Shown: piece after piece, positions 33,101 to 44,800 of the stretch | Layout: every line of letters begins with the position of its first letter | Numbering within the stretch: position 1 is the stretch's first letter | NCBI RefSeq assembly: GCF_000237925.1 | Contig: NC_031502.1 | Span: 1,898,031 to 1,962,030, forward strand | From: Schistosoma mansoni | Taxonomy: Eukaryota > Platyhelminthes > Trematoda > Strigeidida > Schistosomatidae | Direction of reading: 5' to 3' | Length of the DNA stretch: 64,000 nucleotides | Program-made: the position numbers and the translations under genes | Notes under the pieces: generated by a model | What the model was told of the DNA's origin: nothing | What the model saw: the letters and a program-made list of their open reading frames with translations, nothing else | Database searches by the model: none

Positions 33101-33491
33101 CTCGAGGCGGTTGCTAGACTCTGAAAGGAGGTGTAGCACATTCGGTAGGGGACTCCTAGCCATGTGTTGTGCTGTACGACATTTTCAACACTCCGTTGAA
33201 GGTTGTGAATTCACCCTTTTCACTGACCACAGACCTTTTGCCCTCCCTGTAAGCTCATCTTCAGACAGGTACTCACCTCGGGAGTTTCAACAACTAGACT
33301 ACACTTCGCAGCTTACTTTAGATATGAAACATACCTCTGGGGCAAACGATGTAGTCGCAGACGCCTTGTCTCGTATAACCTCTTTGAACAGTTTCCAAGG
33401 AATCGACCTTCTTAAACTTGCTCAGCTTCAAAAAGAAGACACTGATCTTCAGCACGAGTTATCCTCAACAACCCTTAGACTGCGCATGTAA
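30141..33491 (+). pseudogene. decayed Ty3/Gypsy retrotransposon (gag, protease, RT, RNase H)
   Basis: Gag-like frames at 30141-30432 and 31117-31390 (LFKQLFLFKLP). Protease at 31520-31873 with the LVDTGAE active-site motif (31718-31729). Reverse transcriptase pieces at 32150-32760 with MVDLGIFQPLNSPWASPLHM and MPFGLR, and the catalytic box reading YVDC (32577-32588) in place of YVDD. RNase H at 33072-33491 with FSRRLLDSERR, FTDHRPF and VVADALSR, where the family's F-x-R-E-L reads FGRGL. Many stops and frameshifts. Integrase and 3' LTR were not found. Confidence 0.85.
30436..31111 (+). mobile_element. solo LTR nested in the Gypsy gag
   Basis: 676 bp, starting TGTAAGATCC and ending TTTCTACA, with GAGGT directly repeated at 30431-30435 and 31112-31116. 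Removing it rejoins the gag frame (GGPADR to QRLNQLLNNI, apart from a stop at the joint). Confidence 0.85.
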
Positions 33492-33499
33492 CAGTTGGG

Positions 33500-35205
33500 A
33501 ACAAATAGGGAAACCTAGATGTAAATGCGAAATTTGCGATGACGGCTGTGTATATTGCTCTGAAGGTGTGTGATGTCTTCTTTTATTCCTTCGTTTCTTT
33601 TGAGAGATTACCCTCTGACAACGAAAGGAAACGTAGTGCTCGACAATCAAGCTTCGTGGGATTGACTTGTATGAATGCAACTTGTTTATTCGCACAATCT
33701 AATACCACTCTCACTTTCATTGGTTTCTTGGATTTGGTCACAGATTAATAGTGCAAATAGCTTCTTGGGTGGTGACTCGGATTGAGTTGCATACCTGGAA
33801 CTGCGACCACATACCCATTTTTTTATTCGTCTGGTGCATGTCACGGGTGTAGCTCCCCGGAAGGTCTTCGTCGCACGTGATTCGACGCCTCAAATGCCCT
33901 AATCTTCGTCTGACTAGAGCGTAACACGCGTAAACCATATTTATTTCAAGGTAAGGGAACAACTAAGTAAATTTTATCAAAATGAGTGTCGCGTCCCACT
34001 ATGTCAATTGCTTTTAAATCATTCAAAGATAGTGATTTATCAGAGGAATGTACGTCAGCAAACTCATAGTTATACATATTTTTAACTGGTCGCCAGTTTG
34101 AGAAATATAATTCACAATCCGTTCATCAGTCTTTTTATAGTCTGTTGGTCCATAAAGGACCCATCTTCGCAGTGTACTAGTAGCAATGTGTGCATGTTTT
34201 GGTACAGCCAAAAATTTACATCCTCCTTTTACTATCTATACAGAGAAACAATTGGTGTTGAATATGTGATTATATATAAAGTGTTACAAATGTGGTCCTT
34301 ATTTTGTCGTTACAAAAATCGTCGAATATACAGGTCACTATAAATTTCTGTTTAACCCAACACTGAAAACCAGCTTGTAGGCACAATTGTTTCTAACCGT
34401 CCATCTTCAGCTGATCCATTAAGTAATCAGAACGTTAAGTTTACAGCATGGCTCTCACAGCTGCAGTCTTGTTGAACCGATCATTGTCAGTTGTTCATAT
34501 GTTCTTGGAAATTACCTCTCACTCAAACTATCGTCTGACTGAGTTCTAGGTCAAGCACTTGAGTGACAGACTATGTCGGCTCGTAGCAGACATTATTGCA
34601 ATATCTCCTTACGTTGGTTAATTATTAGAGATACTCATGACTAATAGAACATGAACCTGTTTAAGGTGCAAATTAATTCCGTTCTTAGATGACTTTAGGA
34701 AATATAGTCTTATCCTAACTGGTATATTAACATCAATCTAATCAAAAGCTTGATCTCTAAGACTAAAATTATGTCTATGACCCTAAGAAACCTACTACAT
34801 TTTGGGACTCTTAGTACCTTTAATGCTTTTTCGTAATCTTATGTTTCAATTTTCTTAGTCAGCAGACAATTTCTGTATATCCGCGGTCACAAACTAGGTC
34901 ACAGAAAGCGGTTGTCACAGACTCACGTCATGTTTTTGATCGATTTCGGTGATGAGTCCAATTTCTGACAGGTACACAAGTATATTTTTTCTTGGAAAAA
35001 GTAATGTTCAGTTTTATTGCATTTTCGTACCCAAGGTGTCTGTTTCCTTACAGATAAGCAGTTCGTTGTGCAAGTCAAACGCTTATGAGAAACCGAACAT
35101 TTATCACTTATGATTGTAAATTTCCTTGTATATCTGATTATTTCACAAAAAATGTGGGACGATGTTTTAGGTTTGACTGGATACAGTTATTTTTTTCGTT
35201 TGATG
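33500..35205. other. no recognisable feature
   Basis: Expected Gypsy integrase motifs were not seen. No other gene or repeat recognised. Confidence 0.45.
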
Positions 35206-35210
35206 ATCTG

Positions 35211-35564
35211 TGTCGAATGATTGGGAGCCTACTCGAGTAAGTTGGGAATGGTGTGAGTAATATCTAACTTCGAAATCACAGCTCAAGGTCAGCACCTAAC
35301 GTAGTTTACCACTTCGTCGTATCAAGATACTATAGATGCTTTGAAGACTGTACAACTCAAAGGACATTATTACAGAAATATATTAGTTAGAGCAGGTACA
35401 AGAGAAAGTCTGACCACTACCGCATGTGTTGTCGATGGCGTATAATCAACTGATGCGCGTTGGTTGTCCTCAACCTAGACAAGTATAGATGGACTGTTCG
35501 ACATCCAGTGACCGAACTTCAGGATGATTTGGGTAAAGCTCTTTGACATTTGACTGCCCCTATA
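35211..35564 (+). repeat. solo-LTR-like repeat, family S
   Basis: Diverged partner of 18107-18461, starting TGTCGAATGATTGG. Confidence 0.55.
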
Positions 35565-35569
35565 TGGTG

Positions 35570-37050
35570 AACTAATGACAAACACAGGTGTATGAGTTTA
35601 CCAGAATAAAGTACGTGAACGTTATAGTCAATATAGATAAAATATAGAGCTAGAGAATCTGTTTGACATAATTAGATTATCTCATGTTTTCTTTTAAGGA
35701 CGTGTTTTTGCATTCACATTTATGAAGTGAGGACGAAAGTGATATGTGGCTGTCGGGCATGAAGATTGATAAAATAGAGGTATAATTTTTATCGCTGCAA
35801 CTAATTGACCAACTGTGGCATAAAAATGTTAACTGAAATATTAAACAAAGGACACAAGAATCCCAACAGTGAAATAAGAGTACTATGAATACCACAAGAT
35901 CAGTAACTTAACTAAATACTTTAGCGCTTTGTTTTGTTTGAATCATTCACTGTGGGTTGTACTTTCGGGACGTATTGTTAACTAATATGGCGCTTTCTAT
36001 AACAATCTATTAGTTACAAATTAAAAAGAATATGTTAATTGGATCAAGTAAAAAGCTTGAGGCTGTAACTTTACATTAAAGACATGGAAACCGTGTCACA
36101 TCACTCGGTATGTCGAACAAAACATATCTTGCATTTTGTATATGTCATTTTATTGTTTTTGAAAAGATGAAACAGGTTACAACGTACACAAGTTTGTTGT
36201 ATCCAGAATTGCTGATATTTTCCATTTATCATACTAAATGTTACCAAATTATGTCACACAAAAACTATCAATTTCGCAGTATCTGTAGTTCTGTGTCATT
36301 TGCTAAATGTTCAAATCTTCTCTAGTGAGTCTGTGTAAGTTGGTCGATTTCTTAAAAAATGAATTCAATCTTCGAGAAAACTGTTTGACAAAAACTGGTG
36401 ACTTACGAGAACCAACGTGACCATTGTTTGGAGTCAGTTGCGAATGTGTATACATACTCCAACATACTCAACATTAACACTCAAATACTGATATGAAAAT
36501 TGGGTTTGATTAGAGTCTTGTGACGAGTTAACGAGGATAATGCAGCCACTTAAGATTGTGCGGTTGCTGATTCTTATAACTACTACATATTGGAACAAAC
36601 ATATTCTGTCGACACATTCCAAATAAGACCAGATCTTCACAGTGATCTAGGTTGAAAAGAATAATATCGGTCGACTGACCGTCGATTCCTAGCACCGAAG
36701 AACATAAACCTCGACGTGTTGTTTTGAAGATCATATTGTCTGATTGTTTTCGTTGTGTCTAAATATTTTTGCACTGGCTTAAAGTAGGTCTAAAAACTCC
36801 TAATATATGAGCTAGTATGCTTCCCATGTGGTTTCTCGAATGCTATTGCTTTTGTGCTAGATTTTTTATGAATGTGCATTTTGTTTTAGTCAGCTAAATG
36901 AAGTCGAATGCCTGTTGAATTATCTATGAACAATTAAGACTTTCAACTGAATGTATGTAAGACTTGAATGTATCAAGAAAAGGCTCTATAAATTATCGTC
37001 GGGGAGACACTAGGCGCTCAATGAATTCCGATAACGTTGTGCTCATAATC
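35570..37050. other. no recognisable feature
   Basis: Only short frames without domain or splice support. Confidence 0.45.
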
Positions 37051-37364
37051 CAGTCTCTATGCCATTTAACTTTCATTGTTATTTCAGACTATGTTTGTTG
37101 GTTATGGTGTTCAGAGAATATATTTACATCTCGTTGATTCCAACTATCGCGAAAGTCTCGTCAATCTTGTGGGGTTGGTGTCCGACAAAACTTCTCCGCC
37201 TGTCCAGAAACTTCAGTTGGCCTTTGATAGCTAGTGCCAATTATGGTAAAGACGAGACAATCGTCTGTCAACTAAAGAACGACTTTATCCCTTATCAGCC
37301 TCCCTTGTTCTTTATAGACGTGATAAAGTTGCCTTAAAAAATAAAGGACATTCGAAATTCGTTA

Positions 37365-37760
37365 GTGTTTGGTCACAGGGGTCATTGGTTGAGTAGTGTT
37401 AAGGTTATATATGGAGCTCTAAGCGACGATGGTAAATTGGTCGGTGAGATGATGAGTGTGCGCCGACTGAGGTGGTTAAGGTATGTACCAAGTGTGTTTA
37501 TAAACTGTCTACTTAGACGTACGACATTTGGTGTTATAGAGACAGGTTGACAAAAGCCAGAGTAAACAAATCAAGATATGAAATCAGTCGATAAAGCCAT
37601 CGACCGTTGATCTGGGTTATGTTGGTAAATACTGACGACTTAGTTAGGATATGACTAATTACTGTGGTCAGTGGTCAGAGACTTTAGATGACATGGCTTG
37701 AAATTATTCATGGGGAAGCAGATAAGCCTAATCTTTGTCTTCCATTCAACCTTGAATTCC
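37365..37760 (+). pseudogene. CR1/Perere-like non-LTR retrotransposon, RT C-terminus
   Basis: The frame encodes SVRRLRWLRYVPSVFINCLL then RRTTFGVIETG, a decayed form of the LRWLGHVLRMP...LPRR signature at the end of CR1-like polymerases. Later frames show NQSIKPSTVDLGYVGKY and NYCGQWSETLDDMA. It is strongly mutated and 5'-truncated; sequence from 37059 may also belong. Confidence 0.6.
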
Positions 37761-37769
37761 AGAATTTCC

Positions 37770-40230
37770 TTATGTATACATTTTACTCTCTCTTTTCAAA
37801 AGATATTATCAACTTTTAAATTTGCTCGCTATTATTGTTATTAGATTATCCGGCGTCTTCTATTAATCATCTTGTTAAATTCTTTCTGATATGGTTTGCG
37901 TGTTTAGACCACTGCATAAATGGTCCAGGCTGCATTCTGATAGTACTTGCTTGTCTTTGTATTCTTTACACAGGGAGTTTTTAAACCATAGTACATCCAT
38001 GTGTTGTAAATTTATCAGATAGCGCTTCCTGTTGGAGTTGATGTTTTTAGCGTTTTGTTAACTTTCTTAAGGCCGAATTATGTAACAGATGGTTTCAACC
38101 ACATATAAATTTTAGATAAACAATCCAAACTTGATAAAATAGTCCATATGTCGTGCAAGTAAATACCCACCTTATTGCTTTAAGACTGAATATAAGTACT
38201 CATTGCCGAATATACTATAGTTTGTTCTTTAGTCGGGAGTGTCGCCAAAAAGGTTTACATACTGGAATATTTATACTTACAAGGACTGTTGTGTGATTCA
38301 GTCTATTTTTAGAAGTCATGTCTTGATTTATGAGTGATATTAAGTAATTAAAATCATGCGAGTCGTCTATATATATATATATATATATAACTCATATAAT
38401 CATCATCTGTATGGTACTGTGAAGATAGAATAATGCATTCAGATTCTGCTGGACTGAATTGTCTAAAGTAATAAAATGTTGCCGGATGTGGGTTTTGGTA
38501 TAAATGCGATCAGCGTCCGTGTATAAGTCATAGGGCCCAGAGTTGTTCCTTATGCTGGTCTATTTACCGTCCTGTAGGTGAAGATAGGCAACATAAGTAT
38601 GTATATATTCGCATTACCTTGGTAAGAGTTCTGTAGAAACAGTTTGTCCTAGGTGGATTTATCATTTCACATTTCTTCAAATAAAATTGTCCTTTGAATA
38701 ATAGGCTTTTTACTACGATATTATTCATTAAGTAAACGTCTAAGCATAATTGTTTATCTGATGAAACGAACTACTTCTTGGAACTTCTGAAGAATTCCAT
38801 AAAAAAAGGAGTACTTCACCATAGGGAGAAGGTTTTACGATTACATACTATAAATCATGGTGAATAATATTAAACCAAGTTATATAGCTTCTTCTCTCAT
38901 GATTCCCTAAAATGGTATCGAGTGCAAACGATTGGCACTTATTATTGTATGAAAGCTGGACAGTGGATATAAGTATGAGAGCCTTGAACAGTTGACAACT
39001 AACTACAACAAACTCGCACATTTGAAATACATTTTGTTACTGATCATTGCAGAGGGATCCACTTCAAATTGTTAAAGATTCTGCATTCTTATAGACGTGG
39101 TAGACTATTTGAGAAAACTGGTTATGAGCAAAGATGAAATCTTAGTTTGTATGTCATAACTGGAAATGTGGAAACTGTTGTAATAATCTTGAAACCTAAT
39201 TTAAATTTTCACTAGAATTTGGCTTCCAAGACCAGAGCATTTGTACCGTAATCTGTATTTCACACTTTGATTTGATGGTGTCAAATTTCACATGGAGTTT
39301 ACTGTAAATTAGAATAAAATATAATTATGCTGTATAATGTCCAGTAAGGTGGCTTTCAATTTCGAGTCCTCTGTGGACCAGAATTTACATGCATAAGGTA
39401 GAAGATGAGAAAAGCATTAACTTTGGGCAAGTTAAATTGACATGATCAGATTAAGATACAATTGTTCTCTTTCATTAGAGAAATTGCTTAACCTGAATGA
39501 AACATCTGGATGTTACGACATTTAAACTGCCACCCATTTTATTTTTTCATGAAAACTCTTGTTATCTTCACATCATGTATGAGAAAACGTCAGAAAGTAG
39601 AAGGCATGTTTATGTTGTACATATAACCGGTTATTATTTTGAAATTAGTGTTATGAAACGATCGAAAATGAAATCTTGACGCAGAGCCAATAGAGCTTGA
39701 TACAAATGTTTAATCAGTTGGCAAGATTCGGACATTTATTAAAGATTGCGTAACACTTGCGTAGTCAATGTCTGCTCAGACATCCTATGAGAATTGATGT
39801 GAGAGTAGACTGTAGTAAGTAAATTCAAATCAGTCCACTCAATCACTAATTTGCTGGTGCCTATGATGCAGTTGTAATCCATGGTTAAAAACTTTATGCG
39901 TGTTAAAACTCGGTCAGCAACTTCCGTATATACCGATCCTTTTGTAATGGATATTACATTATTCCAAATCTTACAGTCTACGACCTCATTCGTCTAGTTT
40001 TGCGTAGCTACTTATTTTCGCATTTTTATCCAATCTCACACTGTCATATTCCACTTCTTGTTGGCTTGACTACTCATTTGCATTACTCTTGAAGCTCACT
40101 ATGACTTCACGAATAATTTCAACCATAAATTGTGAGTAATACATAGCATTGAATTTCTGCTAATAAAGTTAATTTTTACTGATTCATCGTAAATCATCTT
40201 CTTTTGAAATATTTTATCATTGGGGAAAAT
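37770..40230. other. no recognisable feature
   Basis: AT-rich, with a (TA)n run at about 38368-38390. It may be intron of the gene whose Ser/Thr-rich exon starts at 40235. Confidence 0.45.
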
Positions 40231-40234
40231 TCAG

Positions 40235-40490
40235 GGTTATTCTGATTCACAACAGCCTCGTTCATCGTCTTCATCATCATCTTATCTATTATCATCAACG
40301 ACACCACCAACCTCAAAGTTCATTACATCTAACACACATGATTCCTTACATTCGATAACCGATCAAACTAATGCAACTGGTACTACCTCCACTTCTGTTA
40401 CAACAACTACTACTACTACCACTACTTCGAATACATCTACGGCTGGGAAATCAACTTATACACTTGGAAAAGAAATTGAAATTGAATTAG
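40235..40490 (+). CDS. F-BAR-like gene, Ser/Thr-rich exon
   Basis: Acceptor aaaattcag, donor ATTAG|gtaaat, 85 codons plus one base. It encodes runs of Ser and a Thr tract built on ACT/ACA repeats, then [12 protein letters not shown]. It is probably a disordered linker ahead of the helical domain. The trinucleotide runs make its length prone to vary. Confidence 0.5.
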
Positions 40491-41846
40491 GTAAATCACA
40501 TCTTTTAGTGTTATACATTGTGTTAATATATTGTAATATGATCGATGTGAAGCAAAATAATTAATATTCCGCAATTGACATATTTTTATTATCGGTGAAT
40601 GTCTGTTTCAATTATTCACAGTGAATTAGTTCAATGTTATTAATTGTCGACAGATTGATACGACGCAATTGGAATGAGACTACAGAGTAATGATCGTATG
40701 TTTTAAATATGTATAAATTACTGAAAAGGTCAAATAATAATAATATTGAACAGACAACTTCCTAATATTTAGTAGTAAACATATATCTAAAATGATTTAT
40801 CGGGTGAATTTATTGATACAGGAATAAAGGAACATCTAATATCCTGTTTAAAGTTTTAAACTCTAGAGGTAAGTCTATAGTATGTTTGGTGTAATTTTTG
40901 CAGCATAGTTTTTACTTGTAGAGATTTTCCAGTGATCTGTTTGATTGGCATATGGTCTTCATTACTGGTTGACCTAAATTGAAGGTACACTTGAAATTTA
41001 CACAACAACTGGCAACTTTACAATTAGTACTGAATTCTCTAGCAATCGACACGGATGATACTTCAAGGGATCGAACGAACGACCTTTTAAATATCCTCCT
41101 CACTGTACGTCTGTTATAACTTGTGACCGCTTCGAAGCTCTGTTAGTGTATAACGTGATAATACCGTCAACCAGAGAGCAGCGAATTATCGATTGGACCA
41201 GTGACACACGAAACCCGTACGAGCAGTCTAGAGTACTTATCAGTCCTGCTTTCTGCCTAGCCCAGCCAGTTAAGTCCAGAACACCAATAACAGCCTCTGC
41301 AGTATGAATCTTTATATTTCAAACACACTGAGTTTATATACCAATCAAACAGACCAAATCGTACCATAAAATAGAAGATAACATTTGCACAAGATTCAGC
41401 CAAATGTGGTTATGAACAAGGGAGATAGTAAATGATAGGCAGGGCATAATTCAAGAATGGTTAATCATATAACAATAGTTTATAGGTCAAAACTAAGCTC
41501 ATAATAAGGGGGACATGAATATGAATGGATCCCAAAGTTACCATTCACTATTGTCACCGGGACTTAACAATTTCATTATGTCAACATCTCATTAGATTTT
41601 CCTTCTTTTTGCTTTGTACTAGTAAGTATTTGAAAAGATTGACAGTTTGGTAACTGAGATGAATTACACCTTGCTCTTCTTAAACCTTTTTCTTAGTCGT
41701 AATTAACCGATAAGCGATTTTCGCTACGAAACAGTCAAATATAAATTATGTCAAATGCAATATATAAATACAATCTGTTAGGACTCTCATAACTTAAAAT
41801 GAATAACACTGCTAATTTGGACAAATTTTTCACCAGTGAACATGAT

Positions 41847-41891
<45 letters not shown>

Positions 41892-44800
41892 AAACTTTCT
41901 ATAAAAACACTTAAGTACATTGGACAGTTCGTGCACATAATTTGTCAGTGTAGGTAATCCAAATATGGAAAGGTAGATCGAAAGTTTGAGGGGGCTTTAA
42001 TTGTCGTCTTTTGGAACTAATGTGGTTTAAATGTGATGTGAACAACGTAATAGAAAAGCAACGGAAGCTGTTTTTGGTGACTTTATTTCACTCCATTCAA
42101 AGTTTGTAAAATACAAACATTTAGTTTTCTCCCTAGGTCATTCTTTAAACCATAAGCTTTGGTTTGATGTATAGTGCACTGTCATACTCTTTTCTGTTCC
42201 AAAGCTATAGTAATTCAAACGTAACCTTTTGTACCCTATTTTTCTACCCTAATGTCCGGTTTGTGCATAATTATATTTTTCTAATTGTTTATGTGTTGTG
42301 GTCGTATTGTGGTATGGGCTACTTATATCCACATAAGTAGTAAACAACGATAGTCAGGAATAGAATGTATTTCAGTAAAAGATAGAGAAGGAAAGAACAG
42401 AAATGGAAAGCAATTGGCATGAAAATGCAGGAACAATGAAATCTGAGACGACTGACTGATATTTGCAAAAGGAACAGTCAAGTTTGAAACAGTTGATGGA
42501 TATTTTTCAAAAGAAGTATTTACTGAAAAAGTTCTCAGATTTTACTAAAACGTTCTGTAATTTCAGGTTCAAATAAATTCGATTGTACCCACTGGTATTC
42601 TTGTTCACTACAGTATTAGTCATCTATTTATGCATACATTTTCTTACATTAATTTAAATCGGGAATCAGGAATAAATGGAGTAGTGTTCAAGTTGACCCG
42701 TCTTTTCACTCTGTCGCGTGTAAACCAATCAGATAATAGTCATCGATGTTCACTTCTAGGGAATCCGATACTAGGATGAAACAGGAGTCCAGTGCTTCTA
42801 GGTCTTCAATGGTGATCTTAAATTGGTCGGTTTACTACCTCAATAATTATATTTAATTATATTACAATTTTAAGTGTTCACTATTCTATATGAATGAATG
42901 TCAATTCATGTTATAGATCAGGAGGAGTTTTTTGTGGATATTTCAGTATTTTCATAGTTGAAATCATGAGTCAGTTGAAACTAGACCACCATGGAAAATC
43001 TGGAAGCACTGGACGGCCGTTTAGTCCTATTATGAAACTCCTCAGCAGTGCGCATCCCATAATAGGACGAAATGGCCGTCCAGAGCTATCAGGTTTTCCA
43101 TGGTGGTCTAGCTTCAATTAATGTTATCTTAATTTGTATGCTTCCAATATTATTACCCTATTTTACATTCAATTTTGTGCAAAATTCAGTCATCTCAACA
43201 CTGTTGATAATCATAGTAACAATTGTTTTTATTATTATTACTACTACTACTGTATTCATCCATTTATCTATTATATGATCGATAAGCTATATTCAGTCAG
43301 CTTATTTATTCGTTAAGGTTATTATTATTATTATTTGTTTTTTAATGATACAGATATTTTACTATTTTTTTTAGTTGATAATTATTACAATGATTCTGTG
43401 TAACTGGACAACTGACGTACATATACAAACATTTACACACACACACAAAATAGTGTAAGTATAATCCATGGATTAAAAAAGGGAACTACTTAACACATAT
43501 ATGTATATGACATTTATTTCATGTGATCAGAAATAAATAAAAAAACAAAAAACGATGAACTTGATAAAAAAAAAAACACAATATGACAAAATATGTGCAT
43601 TTGTGTGAATGTGAAACAAAAAAAGAAACCTATAAAATAGTGTATCCAAAAGCATATAATCTATACAATATAGTGTATTATTGATATGAATGCTTGTATA
43701 CACATGTGTATACAAATGTATTACATGTAATAAAAATAAGAGACGTCCATTTTTAAATGATCAGAACAAAATGATAATTTATTACTATAAGAAGAATAGA
43801 CTACTTGTCTATTATTCTCTTCTTATAAATTATACATATATAACTGGAACGAAGTTGTGTTCAGAATGAATCTTTTTTCTAATTTTGTGGTTCTTAATGT
43901 TAATATTTAAAAAAAAAACTAAAGAATTCTTAAGAAAAGGGAAACATTCTTATCAACGAACACAATTTTTATTTAAGCAAAGATAGATAGTGACTAGAAG
44001 TAGAATCTAATTTGACGCGCGTTTCGTCCTATTTGGGATTCGCCGCCTGGATGAACCTGCATCTCAGAGTTGATGTTCATTCTGCAACTTGAACCCAGTA
44101 CCTTTTGCTTTAAACGCACAATATGCACATATGCCAATAAGAGACTGACTGGTTACAGTCCTAAACATCAATGGAAAAATTCAAACAAGTAATACTAATT
44201 GAATTTAAACTTCACCCTATCGCCCAAATAAGTGGCTATCAGGAATCAGTGGCCGAGTAGATAACGCGATGGTGTTTGAAGCGAAAGGTACTGGGTTTGA
44301 GTCCCAGAGTGGAAATCAACTCAGATGCAGGTACATCCAGCTGACGAGTCCCAAATGGGACGAAACGCGTGTCAGACTGGATTCCACTGCTATCCACTAT
44401 CCATCTTTGCCCACATGAACATAATTTTTATTTTTTTAACGTCATATTTTTGTCTTATATCAAATTCATGATGAACAGAAACTAGAAGTAGTAAATTCAG
44501 AATATTGATTTATGTTTTTAACCATTTATTTGTTGATGTTATGATACTGAATTTAAGAAAGTATTTTCTTTTAATCTACCTAAGCTCACAATAGTTTGAT
44601 TGAGTGACTCGGTCATATTGTAGTGAATAAAACACCGGTTGGAACAATCGAATGTATTTAAGCAGAAATTTCAGACTATCACACTAAATTCTGACAACCA
44701 TACAGCAAACAGTTAATTTGCAAACTTACAACCAATTGTCTCAATCTTCACTGTTCCTTCTGTAAATATCAGTTCATCTTCCCTATTTCCATTGTTCAAG

